Made by a program: the position numbers and the translations under genes. Source: Ridgeia piscesae (Eukaryota > Annelida > Polychaeta > Sabellida > Siboglinidae). Taken from it: DNA of 64,000 nt. Position 1 is the first letter of the stretch. Each line of letters opens with the position of its first letter. Positions 20,801-35,800 of this stretch are shown piece after piece. Below the pieces are notes generated by a model. The model was not told the DNA's origin. It searched no databases and was given only the letters and a program-made list of their open reading frames with translations. The stretch is taken from NCBI GenBank assembly GCA_025642075.2, contig JAODUO010001825.1, forward strand, positions 39,330-103,329, written 5' to 3'.

Positions 20801-23800
20801 TTAAATGCGAACAAGACCGAATTTATCATCATTGGTACCATAACGCAGCGTGCAAAACTCGACGGCTTTTTCCCGATACATATCCTAAATCAGAGTGTAA
20901 CACCAGCCCCCTCCGTTTCAAATCTCGGAGTTAACTTTGATGAAAGCTTCAATTTCAAACAGCACATATCAAAAACATGCCGTTGCTGTTTCTACCATAT
21001 CCGTGATCTTCGTCGTATTCGCAGATTTTTATCACTTTCTGTTGCTAAAACCATCGCGACAGCTCTAGTAAGCAGCAGACTTGACTACTGCAATTCCCTC
21101 CTTTACAATACTGCGAACAAGGATATTGCAAGACTTCAACGTGTCCAGAACTGCTTGGCAAGGGTACCGGGTAGTTACCCGTTCTCCTCGTTTTTCTAGC
21201 TCGGTGCCGCTTCTAAAATCATTGCACTGGCTCCCTGTGCATTATCGCATTATTTTCAAGATTTGCACAATATCCTATCAAGCACTCGCATCTAAACAAC
21301 CAACATATCTAAACTCAATGCTACCTCCAGCAAGGAATTCCAGAGAGCTACGCTCAACCCACTTTACATTCCTCGGGTTAAGACGAAAGCTGGGACCCAA
21401 GCTTTCTCGGTTGCTGCACCAACTCTGTGGAATTCGCTTCCTGTCAGTGTCAAGTCGGAAGGTAATATAGTTTCCTTCCGCCGACGTCTAAAAACATATC
21501 TCTTTAATGCTGCCTATCCTCCTTAGCTTCCTAGAACCTTCGTCCATCCATCAACGACTCACGCACTGTTCTACGTTTATGCAATTGCTTAACCCCTTGG
21601 TTTTGTCGCGCCACTGAGCTTGATTTTTGAGGATATTGGCGCATAAGAAGTTATTATTATTATTATTATAAGACAAGTAGCGTTTGTTTACATTTGCCGC
21701 GCTCATCTAATTTCAATATTCCTCGCTGTACTAAACATATTTCTGCACTAAAAACTTATAGACAGGGAAGATATATTATAAAACTTACTGGCGAAATACT
21801 GCATCCACTGTGGAAATACATCTTCTGCCGAACCCGACGAATTTTCTTCGCCAGGCTGGTTCGGGGGCGCGCGTTCAGTGCCCGCCATGACAGGTGACGC
21901 GTCGAGTGAATTTTTGCCTACAGGACCTCATTTCTTGGGTCTGGTGATTCGCGGCACAGAATTTAATCAACTATTTCATATAAAATTCTGACAGATAAAA
22001 GTCTGATCTATAATAGGACAGGAGATGAGTTATATATTTTTATTTGATCTGGTTGAAAACTCGTTTGACATTTTTCAAACGAGTTTCTTTGCCAGTTTCG
22101 CGGCATTTACGCCACCAAATTTAGATTCAAAATGAGGCTTGGAATCTCTTCTGTCACGTCAGTGGATGATATATTTAGTATCTGGCCAAGGCGCCAATCA
22201 CCAGCCGTTTCAAAACGCCACTCATTCAAGAAACACGCGGACAGTTTTTGCGGCAGCCGCGCAGAGGAGCTGACAGTACGTCACTTCAAAAAATAATTAA
22301 AATTACTTATCCGTCACCACCAGCAATAAAACTCACACAGATGAAAAGATAACACATCAGACTGTTATAGGTAAATCGTGTTATTAAACAGCAATGCACA
22401 TGAAACGTATGGATGATGGTAGAACAATGCACAAGTAGACCAATCCACACTGTTGACTGCATAGGCGTGACGTCGGTTTGGAGTACCTACTTAGATGCAT
22501 ACCACAACCGCGTTGCCTTTTTTGCCCTTTAAAATTAGCATCATGCGACAGTGCTGTTTTGTATAAATCATTGATACAAGGTCTGTAGTGGTTTATATTG
22601 TGTTGGTTCCACTTCCACAGTTGATGCTTTGAATACTTTCAGGCCAACAGTCCATCTGCTGCGACATTAGTGAAAGTCTGTAGTGGTTTATATTGTGTTG
22701 GTTTCACAGCTGATGCTTTGAATACTTTCAGGCCAACAGTCCATCTACTGCGACATTAGTGAAAGTCTGTAGTGGTTTCTATTGTGTTGGTTCCACAGTT
22801 GATGCTTTGAATACTTTCAGGCCAACAGTCCATCTACTGCGACATTAGTGAAAGTCTGTAGTGGTTTATATTGTGTTGGTTTCACAGCTGATGCTTTGAA
22901 TACTTTCAGGCCAACAGTCCATCTACTGCGACATTAGTGAAAGTCTGTAGTGGTTTATATTGTGTTGGTTTCACAGCTGATGCTTTGAATACTTTCAGGC
23001 CAACAGTCCATCTACTGCGACATTAGTGAAAGTCTGTAGTGGTTTCTATTGTGTTGGTTCCACAGTTGATGCTTTGAATACTTTCAGGCCAACAGTCCAT
23101 CTGCTGCGACATTAGTGAAAGTCTGTAGTGGTTTATATTGTGTTGGTTTCACAGCTGATGCTTTGAATACTTTCAGGCCAACAGTCCATCTACTGCGACA
23201 TTAGTGAAAGTCTGTAGTGGTTTCTATTGTGTTGGTTCCACAGTTGATGCTTTGAATACTTTCAGGCCAACAGTCCATCTGCTGCGACATTAGTGAAAGT
23301 CTGTAGTGGTTTATATTGTGTTGGTTTCACAGCTGATGCTTTGAATACTTTCAGGCCAACAGTCCATCTACTGCGACATTAGTGAAAGTCTGTAGTGGTT
23401 TATATTGTGTTGGTTTCACAGCTGATGCTTTGAATACTTTCAGGCCAACAGTCCATCTACTGCGACATTAGTGAAAGTTTGTAGTGGTTTATATTGTGTT
23501 GGTTTCACAGCTGATGCTTTGAATACTTTCAGGCCAACAGTCCATCTACTGCGACATTAGTGAAAGTTTGTAGTGGTTTATATTGTGTTGGTTTCACAGC
23601 TGATGCTTTGAATACTTTCAGGCCAACAGTCCATCTACTGCGACATTAGTGAAAGTTTGTAGTGGTTTATATTGTGTTGGTTTCACAGCTGATGCTTTGA
23701 ATACTTTCAGGCCAACAGTCCATCTACTGCGACATTAGTGAAAGTTTGTAGTGGTTTATATTGTGTTGGTTTCACAGCTGATGCTTTGAATACTTTCAGG

Positions 23801-26800
23801 CCAACAGTCCATCTACTGCGACATTAGTGAAAGTTTGTAGTGGTTTATATTGTGTTGGTTTCACAGCTGATGCTTTGAATACTTTCAGGCCAACAGTCCA
23901 TCTACTGCGACATTAGTGAAAGTTTGTAGTGGTTTATATTGTGTTGGTTTCACAGCTGATGCTTTGAATACTTTCAGGCCAACAGTCCATCTACTGCGAC
24001 ATTAGTGAAAGTCGAACCCACCCCCAACAATGGCTACTCTGAGCTTGTTCCTCTCTACAAGAAAACGGTGAGTTCTCAACATTGACAATTGTGTCTGTTA
24101 CTGTCTACTGAGATTTAATGATTTGAGACTCATTTTAATCACCAGAAATATAATACTTTATATTGTGGTACTTTTTGTGCTGACAGGACACGGGCACAGG
24201 TGTCATTGATATCTGGTTCGTCTTCCAAAAGATGCGCTATGTTTATGACGCGGAAGAGAAGAAACGTTTCGAGGCCGTCCAGTTTCCAGTGCACTGGACG
24301 ATCGGCGAGTACATGGAATGGAAAGGCTACAAGGGTGAGGAGCCGATGAAGACTGCAATCAACACATACGGCAAGAACAGGCATGTATTGTGGACACGTA
24401 TGTTAAAACAGTGTTACTTTATGACTGAGTGCTGTTCTCGTTTTATGATGAAATTACTTTTTTGCAATGGGTTGGAATAAATTCACAGGAAAAAGTCACA
24501 GTAATTAAGTCACATTTTTGGTAAGGAATATAAGTCACATGGAATACAGCCACAACGGAATTGTATTCATCGACTAATTGTACCATTTTGTAATTATATA
24601 CTAATGATTCAACAAAATAAAATTGGCTATTATGATGAGTATTCTGAAGAAACTGACAGATTGCAGTTTCATTGATATTTGAGTCCAAGTGAGACTGATC
24701 AGTGACAGTAATTTAAGTTAATTTTGATTATTAAAACAATATTCACCTGAATTTTTTTTTCAGTTAGATACACACATAAACACAGAGAACTCTAAATTAA
24801 AGTTGCATTTAAAATTGTGATTATTTCTTACGTTCATTTGAATTGTTTATGCTGATGTTGCCTCATGTACAAAAATTGCATAAACTTTGAACACTGACCA
24901 AGACTACCAGAATGAATGAATGAGTGACGTTGATTGAGTAGTCTACTAGTCTTTATGCAAATAGAAAGTTTCAAAGATAATATATCTGAATTTTCATTCT
25001 GCGTTATAATTTAATAAACATCCATTTTAGCTATATATAAGAGACAAATATCATACAATGTGTACTTATTTAATAATACTTGCTACCATATATGAATTTC
25101 CAACCTTTACACTTTCCCCAAATTACCAATTGTCAGTTGTGGTCATGTTAATGGATCAAAACTGACCTTGTATTTTTGTCTTTGCAGCATGGTGCTTGAT
25201 ATCCCACAGTTTGCTGAGCTGTTCAAGGAGAGGGCAACTGCTCCATTCTTTGTGTTCCAGGTATGCTTCCGTTTATCTCTGTCTACTTTAAATGTGGATG
25301 ACATCTGTAGTGGTAACTTCAAACACTTTTTCAAACTACATACACTGCCACTATATGACTGAGGAGAATATTTCTGTGACAAACCAGCTGAAGTGTCCCA
25401 GTGGAACAGTCTTATGTTGACAGTTGTCAGTGTATATAAGATCTCAGTTAAGGAGTGAAATCATTTTTAAAGAGCAAAACAGGGTTTATGAGCTCGTAAG
25501 GCTGTTATTGAAACCATTTCCAAGAGTGAACTGTTGAAAGTGAAAAACACAGGTGATCGTAATAGATGGCTTAATGGGAAGGTGGAACAAAGTAAATGGT
25601 GAATCCAGTTTAACTCACAAGTAAAAAAAGAACACTCTGTCTGCGTGGGTCTGTGATGTTTGGATGAGTAAACTGTCTATTGCAGGTGTTCTGTGTGGGT
25701 CTGTGGTGTTTGGATGAGTAAACTGTCTATATTGCAGGTGTTCTGTGTGGGTCTGTGGTGTTTGGATGAGTAAACTGTCTATATTGCAGGTGTTCTGTGT
25801 GGGTCTGTGGTGTTTGGATGAGTAAACTGTCTATATTGCAGGTGTTCTGTGTGGGTCTGTGGTGTTTGGATGAGTAAACTGTCTATATTGCAGGTGTTCT
25901 GTGTGGGTCTGTGGTGTTTGGATGAGTAAACTGTCTATATTGCAGGTGTTCTGTGTGGGTCTGTGGTGTTTGGATGAGTAAACTGTCTATTGCAGGTGTT
26001 CTGCGTGGGTCTGTGGTGTTTGGATGAGTAAACTCTCTGTTGCAGGTGTTCTGCGTGGGTCTGTGGTGTTTGGATGAGTAAACTGTCTCTGTTGCAGGTG
26101 TTCTGCGTGGGTCTGTGGTGTTTGGATGAGTAAACTCTCTGTTGCAGGTGTTCTGTGTGGGTCTGTGGTGTTTGGATGAGTAAACTCTCTGTTGCATGTG
26201 TTCTGCGTGGGTCTGTGGTGTTTGGATGAGTAAACTGTCTCTGTTGCAGGTGTTCTGCGTGGGTCTGTGGTGTTTGGATGAGTAAACTCTCTGTTGCAGG
26301 TGTTCTGCGTGGGTCTGTGGTGTTTGGATGAGTAAACTCTCTGTTGCAGGTGTTCTGTGTGGGTCTGTGGTGTTTGGATGAGTACTGGTACTACAGTCTT
26401 TTCACACTCATGATGCTGATTGCATTTGAGGCCACCTTGGTCCAGCAACAACTACGGAACATGACTGAGATCCGCAAGATGGGAAACAAGCCCTACATGA
26501 TTCAGGTGTGTAGGCATTGGTGCCCCCCCCCCCCATAGGATATGTCCCCGGTAGTTTACGTGGATAACAAGGATCCAGTGACTCTACTCTAGCACCCTCG
26601 GCTAAAAGAACACAAATTCTAGTCCACTGCTAGTGGGTTGACACATGGGTAGATTTGTTCACTCATTGCTCTAGTTTACTCAACTACATGAATGAGTACC
26701 TTGTTCACTCACTGCTCTAGTTCACTCAACCACATGAATGAGTACCTTGTTCACTCACTGCTCTAGTTCACTCAACCACATGGATGAGTACCTTGTTCAC

Positions 26801-29800
26801 TCATTGGTCTAGTTTACTCAACTACATGAATCAGTACCTTGTTCACTCACTGCTCTAGTTCACTCAACTACATGAATGAGTACCTTGTTCACTCACTGCT
26901 CTAGTTCACTCAACCACATGGATGAGTACCTTGTTCACTCACTGCTCTAGTTTACTCAACTACATGAATGAGTACCTTGTTCACTCACTGCTCTAGTTCA
27001 CTCAACCACATGGATGAGTACCTTGTTCACTCACTGCTCTAGTTTACTCAACTACATGAATGAGTACCTTGTTCACTCACTGCTCTAGTTCACTCAACCA
27101 CATGAATGAGTACCTTGTTCACTCACTGCTCTAGTTTACTCAACTACATGAATGAGTACCTTGTTCACTCACTGCTCTAGTTCACTCAACCACATGGATG
27201 AGTACCTTGTTCACTCACTGCTCTAGTTCACTCAACCACATGAATGAGTACCTTGTTCACTCACTGCTCTAGTTCACCCAACCACATGAATGAGTACCTT
27301 GTTCACTCACTGCTCTAGTTCACTCAACCACATGAATGAGTACCTTGTTCACTCACTGCTCTAGTTCACTCAACCACATGAATGAGTACCTTGTTCACTC
27401 ACTGCTCTAGTTCACCCAACCACATGAATGAGTACCTTGTTCACTCACTGCTCTAGTTCACTCAACCACGTGGATGAGTACCTTGTTCACTCACTGCTCT
27501 AGTTCACCCAACCACATGGATGAGTACCTTGTTCACTCACTGCTCTAGTTCACTCAACCACATGAATGAGTACCTTGTTCACTCACTGCTCTAGTTCACT
27601 CAACCACGTGGATGAGTACCTTGTTCACTCACTGTCTAGTTCGCTCTACCACATGGATGAGTACCTTGTTCACTCACTGCTCTAGTTCACTCAACCACAT
27701 GAATGAGTACCTTGTTCACTCATTGGTCTAGTTCACTCTACCACATGGATGAGTACCTTGTTTACTCACTGCTCTAGTTCACTCAACCACATGAATGAGT
27801 ACCTTGTTCACTCATTGGTCTAGTTCACTCAACCACGTGGATGAGTACCTTGTTTACTCACTGCTCTAGTTCACTCAACCACGTGGATGAGTACCTTGTT
27901 CACTCACTGCTCTAATTCACTCAACCACATGAACGAGAACCTTGTTCACTCACTGGTCTAGTTTACTCAACCATGTGAATGAGTACCTGGTTCACTCACT
28001 GCTCTAGTTCACTCAACCACATGGATGAGTACCTTGTTCACTCACTGCTCTAATTCACTCAACCACATGAACGAGTACCTTGTTCACTCACTGGTCTAGT
28101 TCACTCAACCACATGAATGAGTACCTTGTTCACTCACTGGTCTAGTTCACTCAACCACATTAATGAGTACCTTGTTCACTCACTGCTCTAATTCACTCAA
28201 CCACATGGACGAGTACCTTGTTCACTCACTGGTCTAGTTCACTCAACCACATGAACGAGTACCTTGTTCACTCACTGCTCTAGGTCACTCAACCACATGA
28301 ATGAGTACCTTGTTCACTCATGCTCTAGTTCACTCAACCACATGAATAAGTACCTTGTTCACTCACTGCTCTAGTTCACTCAACCACGTGGATGAGTACC
28401 TTGTTCACTCATGCTCTAGTTCACTCAACCACATGAATAAGTACCTTGTTCACTCACTGCTCTAGTTCACTCAACCACGTGGATGAGTACCTTGTTCACT
28501 CACTGCTCTAGTTCACTCTACCATATGGATGAGTACCTTGTTCACTCACTGCTCTAGTTCACTCAACTACATGAATGAGTACCTTGTTCACTCATTGGTC
28601 TAGTTCACTCAACCACGTGGATGAGTACCTTGTTCACTCACTGCTCTAGTTCACTCAACCACGTGGATGAGTACCTTGTTCACTCACTGCTCTAGTTCAC
28701 TCAACCACGTGGATGAGTACCTTGTTCACTCACTGCTCTAGTTCACTCAACCACGTGGATGAGTACCTTGTTCACTCACTGCTCTAGTTCTCTCTACCAC
28801 ATGGATGAGTACCTTGTTCACTCACTGCTCTAGTTCACTCAACCACATGAATGAGTACCTTGTTCACTCACTGCTCTAGTTCTCTCTACCACATGGATGA
28901 GTACCTTGTTCACTCACTGCTCTAGTTCACTCAACCACATGAATGAGTACCTTGTTCACTCATTGGTCTAGTTCACTCAACCACGTGGATGAGTACCTTG
29001 TTTACTCACTGCTCTAGTTCACTCAACCACGTGGATGAGTACCTTGTTCACTCACTGCTCTAGTTCACTCAACCACGTGGATGAGTACCTTGTTCACTCA
29101 CTGCTCTAGTTCACTCAACCACGTGGATGAGTACCTTGTTCACTCACTGCTCTAGTTCACTCTACCACATGGATGAGTACCTTGTTCACTCACTGCTCTA
29201 GTTCACTCAACCACATGAATGAGTACCTTGTTCACTCATTGGTCTAGTTCACTCAACCACATGGATGAGTACCTTGTTTACTCACTGCTCTAGTTCACTC
29301 AACCACATGAATGAGTACCTTGTTCACTCATTGGTCTAGTTCACTCAACCACGTGGATGAGTACCTTGTTTACTCACTGCTCTAGTTCACTCAACCACGT
29401 GGATGAGTACCTTGTTCACTCACTGCTCTAATTCACTCAACCACATGAACGAGAACCTTGTTCACTCACTGGTCTAGTTTACTCAACCATGTGAATGAGT
29501 ACCTGGTTCACTCACTGCTCTAGTTCACTCAACCACATGGATGAGTACCTTGTTCACTCACTGCTCTAATTCACTCAACCACATGAACGAGTACCTTGTT
29601 CACTCACTGGTCTAGTTCACTCAACCACATGAATGAGTACCTTGTTCACTCACTGGTCTAGTTCACTCAACCACATTAATGAGTACCTTGTTCACTCACT
29701 GCTCTAATTCACTCAACCACATGGACGAGTACCTTGTTCACTCACTGGTCTAGTTCACTCAACCACATGAACGAGTACCTTGTTCACTCACTTAGGTCTA

Positions 29801-32800
29801 GGGGTTCACCTTCCAACCACATGAATGAGTACCTTGTTCACTCATGCTCTAGTTCACTCAACCACGTGGATGAGTACCTTGTTCACTCATGCTCTAGTTC
29901 ACTCAACCACATGAATAAGTACCTTGTTCACTCACTGCTCTAGTTCACTCAACCACGTGGATGAGTACCTTGTTCACTCACTGCTCTAGTTCACTCTACC
30001 ATATGGATGAGTACCTTGTTCACTCACTGCTCTAGTTCACTCAACTACATGAATGAGTACCTTGTTCACTCATTGGTCTAGTTCACTCAACCACGTGGAT
30101 GAGTACCTTGTTCACTCACTGCTCTAGTTCACTCAACCACGTGGATGAGTACCTTGTTCACTCACTGCTCTAGTTCACTCAACCACGTGGATGAGTACCT
30201 TGTTCACTCACTGCTCTAGTTCACTCAACCACGTGGATGAGTACCTTGTTCACTCACTGCTCTAGTTCACTCAACCACATGAATGAGTACCTTGTTCACT
30301 CACTGCTCTAGTTCTCTCTACCACATGGATGAGTACCTTGTTCACTCACTGCTCTAGTTCACTCAACCACATGAATGAGTACCTTGTTCACTCATTGGTC
30401 TAGTTCACTCAACCACATGGATGAGTACCTTGTTTACTCACTGCTCTAGTTCACTCAACCACATGGATGAGTACCTTGTTCACTCACTGCTCTAATTCAC
30501 TCAACCACATGAACGAGTACCTTGTTCACTCACTGGTCTAGTTCACTCAACCACATGAATGAGTACCTTGTTCACTCACTGGTCTAGTTCACTCAACCAC
30601 GTGAATGAGTACCTTGTTCATTCACTGCTCTAGTTCACTCAACCACGTGGATGAGTACCTTGTTCACTCACTGCTCTAGTTCACTCAACCACATGGATGA
30701 GTACCTTGTTCACTCACTGCTCTAGTTCACTCAACCACGTGGATGAGTACCTTCTTCACTCATTGGTCTAGTTCATTCAACCACATGAATGAGTACCTTG
30801 TTCACTCATTGGTCTAGTTCACTCAACCACATGGATGATTACCTTGTTTACTCACTGCTCTAGTTCACTCAACCACATGGATGAGTACCTTGTTCACTCA
30901 CTGCTCTAATTCACTCAACCACATGAACGAGTACCTTGTTCACTCACTGGTCTAGTTCACTCAACCACGTGAATGAGTACCTTGTTCACTCATTGGTCTA
31001 GTTCACTCTACCACATGGATGAGTACCTTGTTCACTCACTGCTCTAGTTCACTCAACCACATGAATGAGTACCTTGTTCACTCATTGGTCTAGTTCTCTC
31101 AACCACGTGGATGAGTACCTTGTTCACTCATGCTCTAGTTCACTCAACCACATGAATAAGTACCTTGTTCACTCACTGCTCTAGTTCACTCAACCACGTG
31201 GATGAGTACCTTGTTCACTCATGCTCTAGTTCACTCAACCACATGAATAAGTACCTTGTTCACTCACTGCTCTAGTTCACTCAACCGCGTGGATGAGTAC
31301 CTTGATCACTCACTGCTCTAGTTCACTCTACCATATGGATGAGTACCTTGTTCACTCACTGCTCTAGTTCACTCAACTACATGAATGAGTACCTTGTTCA
31401 CTCATTGGTCTAGTTCACTCAACCACGTGGATGAGTACCTTGTTCACTCACTGCTCTAGTTCACTCAACCACGTGGATGAGTACCTTGTTCACTCACTGC
31501 TCTAGTTCACTCAACCACGTGGATGAGTACCTTGTTCACTCACTGCTCTAGTTCACTCAACCACGTGGATGAGTACCTTGTTCACTCACTGCTCTAGTTC
31601 ACTCAACCACATGAATGAGTACCTTGTTCACTCACTGCTCTAGTTCTCTCTACCACATGGATGAGTACCTTGTTCACTCACTGCTCTAGTTCACTCAACC
31701 ACATGAATGAGTACCTTGTTCACTCATTGGTCTAGTTCACTCAACCACATGGATGATTACCTTGTTTACTCACTGCTCTAGTTCACTCAACCACATGGAT
31801 GAGTACCTTGTTCACTCACTGCTCTAATTCACTCAACCACATGAACGAGTACCTTGTTCACTCACTGGTCTAGTTCACTCAACCACATGAATGAGTACCT
31901 TGTTCACTCACTGGTCTAGTTCACTCAACCACGTGAATGAGTACCTTGTTCATTCACTGCTCTAGTTCACTCAACCACGTGGATGAGTACCTTCTTCACT
32001 CATTGGTCTAGTTCATTCAACCACATGAATGAGTACCTTGTTCACTCATTGGTCTAGTTCACTCAACCACATGGATGATTACCTTGTTTACTCACTGCTC
32101 TAGTTCACTCAACCACATGGATGAGTACCTTGTTCACTCACTGCTCTAATTCACTCAACCACATGAACGAGTACCTTGTTCACTCACTGGTCTAGTTCAC
32201 TCAACCACGTGAATGAGTACCTTGTTCACTCATTGGTCTAGTTCACTCTACCACATGGATGAGTACCTTGTTCACTCACTGCTCTAGTTCACTCAACCAC
32301 ATGAATGAGTACCTTGTTCACTCATTGGTCTAGTTCTCTCAACCACGTGGATGAGTACCTTGTTCACTCACTGCTCTAGTTCACTCAACCACATGAATAA
32401 GTACCTTGTTCACTCACTGCTCTAGTTCACTCAACCACGTGGATGAGTACCTTGTTCACTCACTGCTCTAGTTCACTCTACCACATGGATGAGTACCTTG
32501 TTCACTCACTGCTCTAGTTCACTCAACCACATGAATGAGTACCTTGTTCACTCATTGGTCTAGTTCACTCAACCACATGGATGAGTACCTTGTTTACTCA
32601 CTGCTCTAGTTCACTCAACCACATGAATGAGTACCTTGTTCACTCATTGGTCTAGTTCACTCAACCACGTGGATGAGTACCTTGTTTACTCACTGCTCTA
32701 GTTCACTCAACCACGTGGATGAGTACCTTGTTCACTCACTGCTCTAATTCACTCAACCACATGAACGAGAACCTTGTTCACTCACTGGTCTAGTTTACTC

Positions 32801-35800
32801 AACCATGTGAATGAGTACCTGGTTCACTCACTGCTCTAGTTCACTCAACCACATGGATGAGTACCTTGTTCACTCACTGCTCTAATTCACTCAACCACAT
32901 GAACGAGTACCTTGTTCACTCACTGCTCTAGGTCACTCAACCACATGAATGAGTACCTTGTTCACTCATGCTCTAGTTCACTCAACCACATGAATAAGTA
33001 CCTTGTTCACTCACTGCTCTAGTTCACTCAACCACGTGGATGAGTACCTTGTTCACTCATGCTCTAGTTCACTCAACCACATGAATAAGTACCTTGTTCA
33101 CTCACTGCTCTAGTTCACTCAACCGCGTGGATGAGTACCTTGATCACTCACTGCTCTAGTTCACTCTACCATATGGATGAGTACCTTGTTCACTCACTGC
33201 TCTAGTTCACTCAACTACATGAATGAGTACCTTGTTCACTCATTGGTCTAGTTCACTCAACCACGTGGATGAGTACCTTGTTCACTCACTGCTCTAGTTC
33301 ACTCAACCACATGAATAAGTACCTTGTTCACTCACTGCTCTAGTTCACTCAACCACGTGGATGAGTACCTTGTTCACTCACTGCTCTAGTTCACTCAACC
33401 ACGTGGATGAGTACCTTGTTCACTCACTGCTCTAGTTCTCTCTACCACATGGATGAGTACCTTGTTCACTCACTGCTCTAGTTCACTCAACCACATGAAT
33501 GAGTACCTTGTTCACTCACTGCTCTAGTTCTCTCTACCACATGGATGAGTACCTTGTTCACTCACTGCTCTAGTTCACTCAACCACATGAATGAGTACCT
33601 TGTTCACTCATTGGTCTAGTTCACTCAACCATATGGATGATTACCTTGTTTACTCACTGCTCTAGTTCACTCAACCACATGAATGAGTACCTTGTTCACT
33701 CATTTGTCTAGTTCACTCAACCACATGAATAAGTATCTTGTTCACTCACTGCTCTAGTTCACTCAACCACGTGGATAAGTACCTGTTCACTCACTGCTCT
33801 AGTTCACTCTACCACATGGATGAGTACCTTGTTCACTCACTGCTCTAGTTCACTCAACCACATGGATGAGTACCTTGTTTACTCACTGCTCTAGTTCACT
33901 CAACCACATGGATGAGTACCTTGTTCACTCACTGCTCTAGTTCACTCAACCACATGGATGAGTACCTTGTTCACTCACTGCTCTAGTTCACTCAACCACA
34001 TGGATGAGTACCTTGTTTACTCACTGCTCTAGTTCACTCAACCACATGGATGAGTACCTTGTTCACTCACTGCTCTAGTTCACTCTACCACATGGATGAG
34101 TACCTTGTTCACTCACTGCTCTAGTTCACTCAACCACATGGATGAGTACCTTGGAATAGACCATGGTGGATATTTGTGTACAAATAGTCTCCGCCAACGT
34201 AACAATATTTGTTTTGGTATCTGTGAATAATGCTCTTTCCCAGACGTAAGACTCAAGAGAAGGTTTGAAGTTGACTAGGATGAGTAAGCTGTCACTCGTC
34301 AGACAAACAACAACATTCCCATATTTGTCTGTACAAAATTGTGTTTGAAATGTGTATTTTGTTCCCATTCAGACATACAGGTGTCGGAAATGGCGTCCTG
34401 TCTTGAGTGATGAACTTGTTCCTGGAGATATTGTCTCTATAGGTGAGTAGTAGTGTACTAGTAATTTTATTTAAATGTGTAGGGTGTTGCTTTTTGTCAT
34501 GGATGCATGTCTTTGTTTGTTTTCTATTTTACACTGTACAGGGCAAACCAGCTGGACACACCGGATTGCACAAAATAGTGATACATGAAGCCATTAAAAA
34601 TACCAACACTGACATTAAAAAACTAGATTTGAATGTTTTTAGGTAATTACCAATATGCCATAGTGCCACTTTTAAACCTTCTTGATAAACAGTGCATTCT
34701 TGAATTATCTTTCTTAAATATTAGTTAGATATCCTGGAAGCTGCCATGTTATCCATATTGATGTTTACTGATATGCCTAGAATAAATCTGCACAAATTAC
34801 GTACTCGTATATCTAATTATTACGTTTTGATGGACAACAAAATATGACAAGATCGTTTGTGAACCCCCATGTACAGATGTGTAATTATTACTCTTGGTGT
34901 TTTACTGTAGGTCTGTAGAGCAGATTCTCCAGTGAGAGTGATGTACAGTGTGGTATGACGTGTTGATTCCAGGTCGGTCCCAAGATGAAAAGTTAGTGCC
35001 GTGTGACATGCTGTTGCTGCGGGGACCATGTATTGTTGACGAGTCTATGTTGACAGGAGAGTCAGTACCCGTGATGAAGGTATTCACTGCGTACTTTCTG
35101 TTTCTTCCAAGAATTAACACTAACCATTGGCAGTCATTATGGTCTTTTCTGTAGCAGTGCCAAGTCTTTGGTGTAGAATCCCCTTGTGTGTTAGATCAGT
35201 AGCAACTGTCACCCAGTTCTGATGTCAGTTAAAACTTACCTTTACAACCTTGCTCCTTGATGTGTCCACCCTCTGTTGACAATTGTATGAGACTGACCAG
35301 TCCTGTTGTCTTGATGAGACTGACCAGCCCCGTTGTCTTGATGAGACTGACCAGCCCCGTTGTCTTGATGAGACTGACCAGCCCTGTTGTCTTGATGAGA
35401 CTGACCAGCCCTGTTGTCTTGATGAGACTGACCACTCCTATTGTCTTGATGAGACTGACCAGCCCTGTTGTCTTGATGAGACTGACCAGCCCCGTTGTCT
35501 TGATGAGACTGACCAGTCCTGTTGTCTTGAAGAGACTGACCAGCCCCGTTGTCTTGATGAGACTGACCAGCCCCATTGTCTTGGTGAGACTGACCAGCCC
35601 CTTTGTCTTGATGAGACTGACCAGCCCTGTTGTCTTGATGAGACTGACCAGCCCCGTTGTCTTGATGAGACTGACCAGCCCTGTTGTCTTGATGAGACTG
35701 ACCAGTCCCGCTGTCTTGATGAGACTGACCAGTCCTGTTGTCTTGATGAGACTGACCAGCCCTGTTGTCTTGATGAGACTGACCAGCCCTGTTGTCTTGA

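Noticed and set aside
24381..24397. Alternative GTATGT donor for exon 3 at 24398
   Set aside because: It would leave one base instead of two and put exon 4 out of frame. The GC donor restores the conserved protein.
22588..26349. Regularly spaced repeats suggesting a CRISPR array
   Set aside because: There are no unique spacers and units abut directly. The repeats contain splice junctions, and the context is a eukaryotic intron with no cas genes.
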